A DNA stretch of 64,000 nt from Desmodesmus armatus (taxonomy: Eukaryota; Chlorophyta; Chlorophyceae; Sphaeropleales; Scenedesmaceae). Both the position numbers and the translations under genes were made by a program. The stretch lies in assembly GCA_007449985.2 (NCBI GenBank), contig VIIQ02000283.1, positions 1 through 64,000 of the forward strand, given 5' to 3'. Positions 22,960 through 34,185 of the stretch are shown here, in pieces (position 1 is the stretch's first letter; each line of letters starts with the position of its first letter). The notes below the pieces were generated by a model. That model did not search any database and was not told the DNA's origin. It was given only the letters and a program-made list of their open reading frames with translations.

Positions 22960-23544
22960 CGTAACAAAGAATCCCTATGGGGCCCTGCTAGGGAAAAACT
23001 GGGCCCTTTTGCCCCATGGCAGTTCGGACGACATTATGGCCGTTGAATGAGAAAGTGAGGTTTGCGTTCAAAGCTCCAGAGCAGCTTACAGCTGGATAGA
23101 GCAATCAAGATTTGAATCCCAGGGGCATATGTGCCTGTGTGTTGCCTGATCAGCGCTGGGTTGTGAGCTGCTGCTGTTGCCTTGTTGTGAGACAGTTTGT
23201 TGGAGACTGAGACAGCCTGGCCTCGCTGCTGCTGTTGGCGTTCAAAAAGCTGCTTGAGAGTCAGCTCCCTGCTGGTGCGTGGGTGGGTGCACAAGCCATG
23301 CAGCTGCTGTTACAGCATGTTGTTGAGGCAGCAGCTGCTGGTCCCCTCCTGGCCATTTTCAGCTGACAGACCCCATTTTTCACATGCAGCTGCTGTGCAG
23401 ACACTCAAGGCAAGCACTGCAGCTGCCTGTACGATCTGGTAGGTACTTGTTAGCCCTAGCCAGCTGTGTGTAGACCCCTCCCATCTGTCCCTGCATTTCA
23501 AGCCTGTGGTCCCAGTGACGGTCTGACTACTTGCTGCCAAAGCG
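22885..23544. repeat. 660-bp dispersed repeat, copy 2
   Basis: This is the partner of 1189-1848 in the same orientation and appears identical base for base. The flanks on both sides are unrelated to those of copy 1, apart from possible shared mobile-element ancestry of the left flank. Sharp borders and lack of divergence indicate a recent dispersal. Confidence 0.8.
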
Positions 23545-24711
23545 AAGGTTGGTTGACTTTCGCCGTTGGTGCAGCTGCTCGCCCGCAAGCTGTGCCAGGC
23601 TGCAGTGCTACCTGGGCAGATCTGATCGCACTCACTTGTCACTCGCTCTGCTGCGCTTGTTTTTGCCCATCTTGCTGCAGCGTTCCAGGCAGGCTGGTGT
23701 CGCGGACCTGCATAATCCGCAGCGGTGCGTGTACCAAAATGTGTGTTTTTGTGCATTGTGAGAGTCTATCTGGTGCAGCGGGGCCATAGACGCCTCAGCT
23801 GACTTCAGACTTGAGCAGATGCTAGTGATGTCTGGCGCGAAACTTCCAAAGGGCTTGCGTGCAGCTCTCGAAAGCAAAATGAATGACTTATGAATGCTTT
23901 AAGAGGACCTGTCAAGCACGTCACACTGGCACTGGCCTTATCGCGACAAGCCCGCCACACCTGGAAAGCTGGCAGTCTCTGCAGATTGCTTGCTGTTCCT
24001 GCTGTGGGCACCGGCTGCTCTCCAGACGCCTGCTGTTCGTTGAATTCTTGATTTACTACAAACTGACGTTGCTACAGAGGGTGATGTTGATGTAAGCGCG
24101 GACCATTGGCCTTTGAACAGGGGTGAAGTTGGCTTGGATGCTTCCAGGTTGCTTTCCTGCGCAGCAAATGAACTCGTTTCGTACTCAATATTATAGCATT
24201 CGGCCTCGAGAATGCCTGGTTGCACAGCTGTGAAAGCACAGCTGCTAACAGTGCAATACCAGGCACAGTTGACATGACATAACTCCCAGTAGTGCCTGTC
24301 TCAAGCACAATGAGGTAAAGATGGGGCATCTAAGCTGCAAACTCTCAACACACATACCAGTTTATGTGACAGAATCAATGATTGGACAGCTGCTATGTGT
24401 GCTGCCTGCCCAACAGTACACCTGGGTGGGGGCCAGTGGCACTTCCAACACCCTCTCTCACACACAACCCTGATAACTACATTGATCAAACTTGCAACAA
24501 CTACATTGAGGGCTGTGCTTTGAATAACACAGGCTGCACTACATCTTGTTAGCTCAGCGGATGCACTGGCCACAGATCATGAAGACACTGATGCTCACCA
24601 CAGCAGTGGCTGCAGCTGAACCCTAAACCCTATAGGTGGCATACCCTGGGAACACACACCCCATGCGCAGCCATGTGCAGGCTTGCAGCAAACGCTGCCA
24701 TGCTGCTGCTG
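23545..24711. other. No gene recognised
   Basis: Only short, composition-driven open frames are present. A single CCCTAAACCCT telomere-like word lies at about 24614. I see no splice-supported exon or RNA gene. Confidence 0.5.
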
Positions 24712-26315
24712 CATTGAGGTCTGGCCAGAAAACTTGACGGTCGACAGCATGAATGAATTACTCAGACAGGTGCCGCTTGCATCTGATGCACCCCATCCCA
24801 CAGCCATATCCCTCATTGTGGTCAGCCCACATGCGCTGCAGGTAGTCAGCTTGCCCATGCAGAGCTCTCACTTGTGTGCATTTGAAGGGTGGACAGAACA
24901 CTACATTTTCGAACAGCATGGATGAATTACCTTGTCTGAAGCTGCTTGCATGACTGACTGCACCCCACACCTTATCATGTCCGCCATTGTGGTCGCCCAC
25001 AGCGCTGTAGTAGTCTCTTGCGCCATGCAGAGTGATCAACTATGTGCAGTTGAAGCCTGGCCAGACCAGTTGACGTTCAAAAAGCATGAATGATAAATCA
25101 GATGGCCGCTTGCATACTGACTGCATCCCACACCCCAGCCACCAACCCTCATTGTGGTCGGCCCACACACAGCACTGTAGTCTCTTGCGCCATGCAGAGC
25201 GCTCACCTGTGTGCAGTGGAGGTCTGGCCAGAAAACTTGACGTTCAGACAGCATGAATGAATTACTCAGTCGGAGCCGCTTGCATACTGACTGCACCCCA
25301 TCCCACAGCCACTATCCCTCATTGTGGTCGCCCACAGCGCTGCAGTAGTCTCTTGCGCCATGCAGAGCGCTCACTTGTGTGCATGTGAACGTGGACAGAA
25401 CACTACATGTTCAAATAGCATGGATGAATTACTTGGATGAAGCCGCTTGCATACTGACTGCACCCCACACCTTACCCACTCACCGCCATTGTGGTCGCCC
25501 ACAGCGCTGTAGTAGTCTCTTGCGCCATGCAGAGTGATCAACTATGTGCAGTTGAAGCCTGGCCAGACCAGTTGACGTTCAAAAAGCATGAATGAATTAA
25601 TCAGATGGAGCCGCTTGCATACTGACTGCATCCCACACCCCAGCCACCAACCCTCATTGTGGTCGCCCACACACAGCACTGTAGTCTCTTGCGCCATAAA
25701 GAGCGCTCACCTGTGTGCAGTTGAGGTCTGGCCAGAAAACTTGACGTTCAAACAGCATGATGAATTACTCAGATGGAGCCGCTTGCACACTGACTGCACC
25801 CCACCCCACAGCCACTATCCCTCACTGTGGTCGCCCACAGCGCTGCAGTCACTACGGTAGTCTCTTGCGCCATGCAGAGCGCTCACTTGTGTGCAGTTGA
25901 GGCCTGGCCAGACAAGTTGATGTGCACACAGCATGATTGATTTACTTAGATGAAGCCGCTTGCATACTGATTGCACCCCACACCCCAGCCACTCACCGTC
26001 ATTGTGGTCGCCCCCAGCGTTGTAGTAGTTTCTTGCGCCGTGCAGAGCGACCAACTATCTGCACTTGAAGCCTGGCTGGACCACTCGACGTTCAAACAGC
26101 ATGAATGAATTACTCAGATGGAGCCGCTTGCACACTGACTGCACCCCACCCCACAGCCACTATCCCTCACTGTGGTCGCCCACAGCGCTGCACTCACTAC
26201 AGTAGTCTCTTGCGCCATGCAGAGCGCTCACTTGTGTGCAGTTGAGGCCTGGCCAGACCAGTTGATGTGCAAACAGCATGATTGATTTACTTTGATGGAG
26301 CCGCTTGCATACTGA
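24712..26315. repeat. ~168-bp satellite, block 1 (about ten monomers)
   Basis: Monomers of about 166-177 bp carry, in order, GTCTGGCCAGAAAACTTGAC, a GCATGAATGAATTA box, GCCGCTTGCATACTGACTGC, ACCCCACACCCCAGCC, a TGGTCGCCCAC box and CTCTTGCGCCATGCAGAGCG. The GAATTA boxes fall at about 24749, 24918, 25084, 25250, 25419, 25587, 25756, 25931, 26100 and 26277. Read on the minus strand, many monomers offer a ~75-nt open piece (NCTQVSALHGARDYYSAV) between CCAG and GTGAGT. The array may derive from a repeated exon-intron unit. Confidence 0.9.
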
Positions 26316-29300
26316 CCCTACCGACAGAACAGCCTGGCTACTACTCTGGTAGTAGAGGGTAGTACAGCATTTTTGACCACCTACTACCCTGCTGCTAGGC
26401 TAGTAGAGTTTTAATTAGCTGACTACCCTCTGCTAGGGTAGTACTACTAGTAGGCAGGCCAGCTGGTGGTACTCTGTGTTGGCAGAGCATTGTGCTTGTG
26501 TTCATGCACAGACGGACAGTGTGTGTATACATGTTCACCTCTTGCACACAGATACTCAGGTGCTGCATACATGTGTCACATGTATTGGTCAATTGTCAAG
26601 ACAGAGTGGGTTACAGTCAACTGTGCACACGTGTGTACACCAGTAAACAAAGCATGTATACATGTGCATGCCATACATGGCCTGTACAGGCCTGGCCAAT
26701 TGGCTTGCAAGTGCCTCCTCACAAGCCGTTCCTGAAGACATGCCGACAGCTTGCTAGAGCTGTCGGACATGTCAGCCCTACCAATGTTTTCGACTGCAAC
26801 TCCTGGAGTAAGTCCAGAGTGGGGGTCACTCACTCCTGCAAGTGCTCACTTACTCCCTATTTACTCCAGAAACGCTGTACATGTACAATGGAGTAACTGA
26901 GTTGTAAGTCATAGAGCTGTGGGTGTTGCTGGTGCTGTGGTCACTTGAAAGTTGTAGTAATCCTCACTTACACCGTGAACTGTGACAGAAGCAGGCCCTA
27001 CCCATGAAGGGCACCGGTGCTTGACTTGGCACGTGTCACACGTGCAGGACAGCTGAGTAGGCCGACCGGCAACACGTCAAGGCTCAAAGCTGGCTAGCAG
27101 CAGGCTTGCAAGCACACCATGATGCTGTTGTTGCTGTTCCCCAACCCGGACAGTGCTAGTGTGTGGCACAATAAAGTACAGCACAACTGCAGCCGCTATG
27201 AATTGCTGTGTGCGTACAGCACCTGAGGGTCACAGTGGCCAGCACTTCTGTTGTTGGACCTCATTTTGGATTGATCGGGTCAGCCTGCTGTGCACACCCG
27301 CCAGTGCTTGTGGCAGTGACAACACAGGCAGGCAAGAGCGCCGGCCGAAGACCTGGTATCTCCGCCCCAACATGAGGCGCATGTCCCTTCAAAAAGCAGT
27401 GCAAGCTGGATGTGTTCTTCCCTTTTGCTGCCTTCAAGGCTTGACATTTCACACTCCCTGTGAACGACACTTGAGAAGCTTTTTGTGTACTTGAATCTGT
27501 TTCTGTTGCCGTTTGGCGATGGTGTGCACAGTGCAGCCCAGCTAGAGGCTGTAAGGCACGCAGTGCAGCAGTGACTGCAAGGGAAAGGCGGGAGTGGCTC
27601 CCCTTTACATTGGGCCATGCACTGCAGCAAAATTGAATATTACACGCATCAGGAAATCCGAAGACAGGCTTGGAGGACAAGCACTGCCAGCTGGTTGGCC
27701 TGCAGATCCCTGGGAGTCCCAATGCACTCATGACGAAAGGCTGCTGCCAGGACAAGGCAGCACTTCCTCACACATAATCAAGCATTGAAGCCTGCCTCCA
27801 GAGTTTCTGGGTTCATACCTGCCCTGTGTTCGAACAGGCTGTCACTGACTGGGCTCTGAACCCTGACAGGGTGGCAACGTCTTGATGCCACGTGCGTCTG
27901 CACCTCATACGTGACGATCATCGCCCTACCGCATCCTTAAGCTTATCAGTACGTGCTCCAATGCGACAGCTGCCTCACAAACCGGTAGTTGATTCCTTCC
28001 GTCTCATCCACAGCTCACACTGGTCCGCTATCGCTATCAAATACTTACGTGCATCATCTGGGCGGTATGAGCACGATACTGTGCGTCTGCAGCAGCTACA
28101 CAGTGCAGCTGCAGCGGTAGTTGTCAGATCTGCCTGCCAGTGCACCCAGTGCAGATCCTGGATGCAGCGCCTGTGATGGCAATGGAGGAGACGCCCAAAG
28201 CTGTTTGTGGCCTCTTGCAAAGTGCTGAGAACTGACGGGCTGGGTCAAATGTAGGGTGAGTTCAACCTGGCGTCCACCTGCCAACTGTGCTTGTGGGCCA
28301 TGCCTCAGAGCCTGGTGTTCCCCAGCAATGCTGGCAATCACAACGGCACACGCATGCAAGGCTTATAATGTTGAACAGCAGGTGGACAGCAGGCGTGTGC
28401 TGACACAGCCTGCTACAACTTCCTATGTTGCTGCTGCTTAGTGTTCAGACACCCCTATGCTGCCTGTATATGTGTGTGCAGGAGGTGCTTTTGTGTGGCT
28501 TCTGAATCGATGAAGGACCAGCACAAGCTCTACAGCTTGCAGATGGGTGATCAGCAGCACGGTGAGGCCAAATGCTCCTACCTACCAGCTTCAAAGCTGG
28601 GTTCTGTTGCCCCATGCTACAGGATCAAACCAGACCGTGTGTGATACGTTGCAGCCGGAACATGTGTTCCACACAGTTATCATGTATCATGGTGTGGCTC
28701 CTCAGTATGTCGGCCCAACTGACCTCTTTGGCTGCTGCTGCTGCTGCCCTGTTGTCCCCTGCAGCCAAGCATTGTGCTGAGCGCCTCAAGGGCCACTGGG
28801 ACACACCAACCGTGCTTGCAAAGCTTTGGGACCTGAGGCAAGCTTACAGGGCATGTTGATTGCCTGCGAGTGCTGGAGGCTCGTGCTGAGCGTAACAAGG
28901 CCAACACATGCAAGGCGCTAGCCAAGCGGCAGCAGGGCACAGACAAGGATAACACTGCAGGTGAGGTCGCGAAGCATGGCTGCCGGATAGTTGTGTGATC
29001 AGGCCTGGTCTCAACCATGTAACTGTACCAGCAACAATGATCATACATGTCATGACAAGTGCACAGATTGTGGTGGATGAGGCGTCCCCGGAGACAGCAT
29101 GCTACCGCCAGACGGCAAGGCTTGGTGTGGACAACCCACCCCACATGCCAGCAGCGTGTGTTGAACACATGTATGGTATGGCCAGGCGCCGTGATTGCCA
29201 AGGCAGCCAGCCGCAAGGGTGCAAGGGCACAAGTCTTGCTGCACCACTGGAGCTCATACATCCCTTATCAGCAGCTGATCGGCACCGCCATCACGATCAC

Positions 29301-30451
29301 GCATGTTGTGACTTGTGAATATGCGACGCAGTCAATACCTGCACCCCGATTGTGTGCATGCGCATTGATCTCACCCTATTGCAACTGCTGATGCCTTGTC
29401 GGATGTGCAGGTACCCGCAAAGTTCATCATTCTGGAGGAGGTGGTGATTGAGGACAAGATGGAGGAGGCAGCTAAGTCAACAAAGTTCTGGAAGTCCCAC
29501 CCCATGAGGCACATTGCCAGGTATACAAGGAACATACGGCTGCGAGCTTGGTTTGACGGCAGGCGCAAGGACAGGGACTTGAAGGAGCCTGCCTCTGGGA
29601 GAAGCACAAGCAGTTCAGCTGTGTGAGGGCACCCATGAAGCTTGCAATCCTGCCAGGCGCCGTATTGCCAAGGCAGCCAGCCGCGCGCGTCGCGGCAGTG
29701 CTTGAAAGCTGGGCGTGATGTGGCACGCTGCAGAGTAGGCAGTATGCTTGTGGCTTGCAGTCAGCAGTAGTTGGTGTGGCTTCAATACAGCAGTAGCAAT
29801 GCCACCTGTGACGGTGTCGGCGCAACTTGGTGTGTTATGCAGTTTTGGTGGCGGTGACAAGGGGTTGAGCATATGCACAACTTGCTGTTTTGAAAGCCTT
29901 TGAAGCTGTTCTTGGTGTATGATGCAGCATGACTGGTTGGTGGCAGGGGTCATGGGAGTATGTGACGCGGGAGTATGGGAGTTGGGTGTGCACATGTAAC
30001 GTTCAAGCTGCTGTTTGTGTATGGTGTCTATTGAGGGGTGAATGGATGGAGATGGCTTGCTGGGTGGGGGGCATTCACATACAGGCAGCAGCATAGTGGT
30101 GCATCTGGGCATAGTGGTGCATCTGGGATTCAGCTTTGCATGCCGTTCTCCTCCTGAAACCAGCCATGCAATCAGGCACACTGCAGCCAGCTGCTACCAC
30201 CCTGCTATCACCCTACATACTACCCTAGTCAGCAGCAACACAATGCACTACTACTACCCTATGTACTAGGGTAGTTACAAGGGTAGTTACCAGGGTAGTA
30301 GCAGCCTGGGTAGTAACTAGGGTAGAAGGGACACTCAGACTACCTAGTAGGCAGCCAAATGTACGCCTACTACCTTAGGGTGGTAGTAGGCCTACACAAC
30401 TACTACTGGGGGCATTACTAGGGTAGTAGCAACACCATTCTGTCGGTAGGG
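26316..30451. mobile_element. CACTA/EnSpm-like transposon, 4,136 bp, inserted in the satellite
   Basis: The perfect 14-bp inverted repeats CCCTACCGACAGAA bound the element. It is flanked by the 3-bp duplication TGA (26313-26315 and 30452-30454). Joining the flanks restores an uninterrupted satellite monomer (GCATACTGATTGCACC), which is strong proof of insertion. Both subterminal 200-300 bp are packed with CTACTACCCTAG/GGTAGTA motifs in both orientations, as in CACTA elements, and 3-bp target duplications with CCC ends fit that superfamily. The interior contains exon-like stretches but no intact transposase that I can assemble. Part of it (27.4-28.97 kb) is shared with the element at 15.3-18.5 kb. 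Confidence 0.88.
29411..29626 (+). CDS. Possible 3' exon of a transposon-encoded protein
   Basis: After a 3' splice site (GGATGTGCAG|GTACCC) an open frame of 71 codons runs to TGA. Its composition is charged and non-repetitive (ILEEVVIEDKMEEAAKSTK, then HIARYTRNIRLRAWFDGRRK). This looks more protein-like than the other frames in the CACTA-like element. Upstream exon candidates include a Lys/Arg/Ala-rich piece near 28861-28960 (CLRVLEARAERNKANT) that has a relative at 16870-16970. I do not recognise the protein. Confidence 0.35.
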   Translation, partial: VPAKFIILEEVVIEDKMEEAAKSTKFWKSHPMRHIARYTRNIRLRAWFDGRRKDRDLKEPASGRSTSSSAV

Positions 30452-31317
30452 TGATTGCACCCCACACCCCAGCCACTCACAGTCATTGTGGTCGCCCCCA
30501 GCATTGTAGTAGTCTCTTGCGCCGTGCAGAGCGACCAACTATGTGCAGTTGAAGCCTGGCTGGACCACTTGACGTTGAAACAGCATGGATGAATTACTTG
30601 GATGAAGCCGCTTGCATCCTGACTGCACCCCACACCTTACCCACTCACCGCCATTGTGGTCGCCCACAGCGCTGTAGTAGTCTCTTGCGCCATGCAGAGT
30701 GATCAACTATGTGCAGTTGAAGCCTGGCCAGACCAGTTGACGTTCAAAAAGCATGAATGAATAAATCAGATGGAGCCGCTTGCATACTGACTGCATCCCA
30801 CACCCCAGCCACCAACCCTCATTGTGGTCGCCCACACGCAGCGCTGTAGTCTCTTGCGCCATGCAGAGCGCTCACCTGTGTGCAGTTGAGGTCTGGCCAG
30901 AAAACTTGACGTTCAAACAGCATGAATGAATTACTCAGATGAAGCCGCTTGCATACTGACTGCACCCCACCCCACAGCCACTATCCCTCACTGTGGTCGC
31001 CCACAGCGCTGCAGTCACTACGGTAGTCTCTTGCGCCATGCAGAGCGCTCACTTGTGTGCAGTTGAGGCCTGGCCAGACCAGTTGATGTTCAAACAGCAT
31101 GAATGGTTTACTTAGATGAAGCCGCTTGCATACAGACTGCACCCCACACCCCAGCAACTCGCCCTCATTGTGGTCGCCCACACACAGCGTTGTAGTAGTC
31201 TCTTGGGGCATGCAGAGCGCTCACTTGTGTGCAGTTGAAACATGGACAGAACGCTACATGTGCATACAGCATGGGTGAATTACTCGGATGGAGCCGCTTG
31301 CATACTGACTGCACCCC
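30452..31317. repeat. ~168-bp satellite, block 2 (about five monomers)
   Basis: This continues block 1 across the transposon with the same monomers, orientation and period; GAATTA boxes (some variant) lie at about 30582, 30749, 30921, 31097 and 31269. The first monomer is completed by the sequence left of the transposon. The monomer with GCCGTGCAGAGCGACCAACTAT resembles the one near 26.0 kb, suggesting higher-order structure or local amplification. Confidence 0.9.
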
Positions 31318-31843
31318 TTTACTGTGCTACCTCGTCCAAGACCTTCAAGTCACATCAAGCCACACTAGCCAAGCTCTACATGCCTCCAAAGTGGTTTCAT
31401 ACAAGGTTGACTGACAACCATCTGCTGCCTACCAAATTGCTTTACTGTGCCTGCAGGTAATTTCTAGAGGGACAAGGGACAAGGGACAAAGGGATTAGGC
31501 CAGCTTTACATGTACTAGGGAGGGTAGTGGCCCCTCCAGCAGTCTCGGTCTCAATTCACAGAGTCATGCAGTCAATACAGCAGCATTTTAGACCACTGCA
31601 GCAAACGGTGGTCCCCTGGACCGGAGGGAGAAGACAGGAGCTGCACCGACATCAGACAAGTATCAGGTGAAACGTTTCCATTATAATATAACTGTTTACT
31701 CCTATGTGCGTGCCGGAACGCACTTTGTAAGCCTTACGTGATGGTTTAACCATCCTTGTGGGACTATGGGTGCTTCATAGAACTGCTTGCATGTGACTGA
31801 TATGTTGCCTACATGCTAAATACATCTGTATTCTCTCTGCTTA
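31318..31843. other. 526-bp unrelated insert within a satellite monomer
   Basis: The monomer is interrupted after GACTGCACCCC and resumes at ACACCCCAGCCACTCACC. The insert contains a short GGGACAA tandem (about 31470-31490) and AT-richer DNA. I find neither inverted ends nor a target duplication, so the mechanism is unclear (insertion or rearrangement). Confidence 0.6.
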
Positions 31844-31980
31844 ACACCCCAGCCACTCACCGTCATTGTGGTCGCCCCCAGCGCTATAGTAGTCTCGTGC
31901 GCCATGCAGAGCGCTCACTTGTGTGCAGTTGAGCCCTGGCCAGAACACTGGATGTTCCAATTGCATGAATGAATTACCCT
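31844..31980. repeat. ~168-bp satellite, block 3 (one monomer)
   Basis: This is the last recognisable monomer, ending at the GCATGAATGAATTA box. It is followed by a 120-bp C-rich tract (31981-32100, including a run of 14 C) with no other content. Confidence 0.85.
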
Positions 31981-32539
31981 ACCACCCCAACCACCTCTCG
32001 TCCTCCACCCCCACCCCACCACACAAGCACACTCCACCCCCCTGCACCCCCCCCCCCCCGCCACCCCCCACACCCCCACCCACCCACACCCCATGCATCC
32101 CATAACCCCTCCATATGCACTTTACTGCCAAAAGAAGAAGCGGAGAAGTACGGAGCGTGTATGTGTCAACATGACTCTGCTGCACACATGCTTTCTGATT
32201 TCAAATCAGATGATCAGTGATTTGATGGGTGTCACTCAGGTGCTGGGGTTCTGCCATCAAAACCCCCAGAAATGGTCCAAACCCTCACAGCCAGGGTGTA
32301 TCAGGAAGGATCCTGAACGTAATATTTATATCATTCAACTTCTGGTGCTTCCTTGGAGGATAATCTTGCTGCCAATCGACTACATCTGTCAGCAGCACAT
32401 GGTGTGAGTGTGGTCTGTCCAACGCCATCTGCTGGCTACAGGTCAACGTCGTCAACAGATCGAGCCACAGGTGTGTTCAACACATTGAGTCGATCGGCAC
32501 AAACCCTCTTGATCTCCAGCAGAAGACAGAGGGGGGTGC

Positions 32540-33332
32540 TGCTGCGCATCCCACAGCCCCTCCTGCATCTTCAGCGCTGCCAGGGCCCACCCCAGACTCC
32601 ATGACATTGCCTCCACAGCCCTCACACACCTCTCAATGACCCTCACCACCCAACAGCAAGCCGACGGGGTCCTTACCTACCTCCACAACCACGCCCAGCA
32701 CATCAGAGGCTTAAACCTCAAGGCAGAAACGCGCAGCGGCCGCCGACCCATCGTTCTGCGGCAGCTACCCCCCACGTCCGCCTCACCAGCCTGCAGTTTG
32801 AGAACCTTATCCTACAGCTGCAGCGGGGTGGAGGGTTCCCAGGGGTGCTGGGGGTGTGGGCAGCACCCCCTGCTGTAGGTGCAGCAGCAGGGGGCCCTGC
32901 AGCAGCAGCCACAGCAGCAGCAGCAGCAGCAGCAGCAGCCACAGCAGCAGAGGGCCCTGCAGCAGCAGCAGCAGGTGCAGGAGGGGGCCCTGCTGTAGGT
33001 ACCGCCAGGCCGCCACCCCTCAAGCAGCTGCGGCTGCAGCGCTGCTTGGTGCTGGATCAGGGGCGAGGATTGGAGGTGGCGCTGTGCATGTTGACAGGCC
33101 TGGAGGAGCTCACAATCTTAGGGGTGAAAAGTGTGAAGCGCCGCGTGAAGCCGACACAGCAGCAGCTGCAGCAGGCGGCCCTGCAGCAGCAGTGGGCTGT
33201 GCAGCAGCAGCAGCAGCAGGCAGTCCTGCAGCAGCAGTGGGTTGTGCAGCAGCAGCAGGCAGCCCTGCAGCAGCTGCTGCCACAACAGCAGCAGCAGCAG
33301 CAGGCGCCACAGCAACAGCAACAGGCGGCCCT

Positions 33333-33370
<38 letters not shown>

Positions 33371-33524
33371 CGGCCCTGCTCCAGCAGCAGCAGCAGGCGG
33401 CTCTGCTCCAGCAGCAGCAGCAGGCGGCTCTGCTGCAGCAGCAGCAGCAGGCGGCCCTGCAGCAGCAGCTGCCACAACAGCAGCAGCAGGTGCAGCAGCC
33501 ACAGCAACACCTGCAGCAGCCGCC

Positions 33525-33556
<32 letters not shown>

Positions 33557-34019
33557 CGCAGCAGCCACAGCCACAGCAGCCGCAGCAGCAGGGAGCCCTG
33601 CAGCAGCAGCAGCAGCAGCAGGTGGCAGCTGCCTTGGCCGCCGACTTCCTCAACAGCACGCATAGTGTGGGCGTGAGCCTGTCCCCAAACGTGCTTACAG
33701 CACTGACACAGCTGACAAGCCTGGATGTGGACTGCATGTGCCTGCGCCCAGCTGACGCCCCCGCACTACAGGTACTTGTGCACCCTGGGGATATAAGGGT
33801 TTGGCTTAGGGTCGCCCCCCCCCCCCCCCCCCGGCTTAGGGATGCCAAGGTGGGAGGTACCTAAGCCGTCAAGGCACCAAGGGGGGGGGGGCTCCAAATC
33901 AACCCTGCTGCTGCTGCTGCTGCTGCTGTGCTGTTCCATGCAAGGCCTCACCCATCTGGAGAGCGTGATACTGAACCACGAATCCCAGGGCGACGTCTCA
34001 ACTGCCACATCCAAGACAC

Positions 34020-34054
<35 letters not shown>

Positions 34055-34142
34055 AAGCGCTACTATGTAGGGCCTCACCCGTTTGTAGAGGCTTATTCTG
34101 GACCAGGAATCCAAGGACGCTGTCGCCACTGTCACAGCTGAG

Positions 34143-34185
<43 letters not shown>

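Noticed and set aside
24712..31980. CRISPR-like array
   Set aside because: The ~168-bp period, lack of short conserved repeats with unique spacers, and eukaryotic context exclude it; it is a satellite.
31981..32105. Proline/histidine-rich frames in the C-rich tract
   Set aside because: The tract is homopolymer-like low complexity on one strand, and the frames have no protein features.
33057..33848. Cys-rich and Leu/Ala-rich minus-strand frames across the poly-Q region
   Set aside because: They are translations of the CAG repeat in other frames (poly-Cys, poly-Leu, poly-Ala). The plus frame is the one that continues into LRRs with good splice sites.
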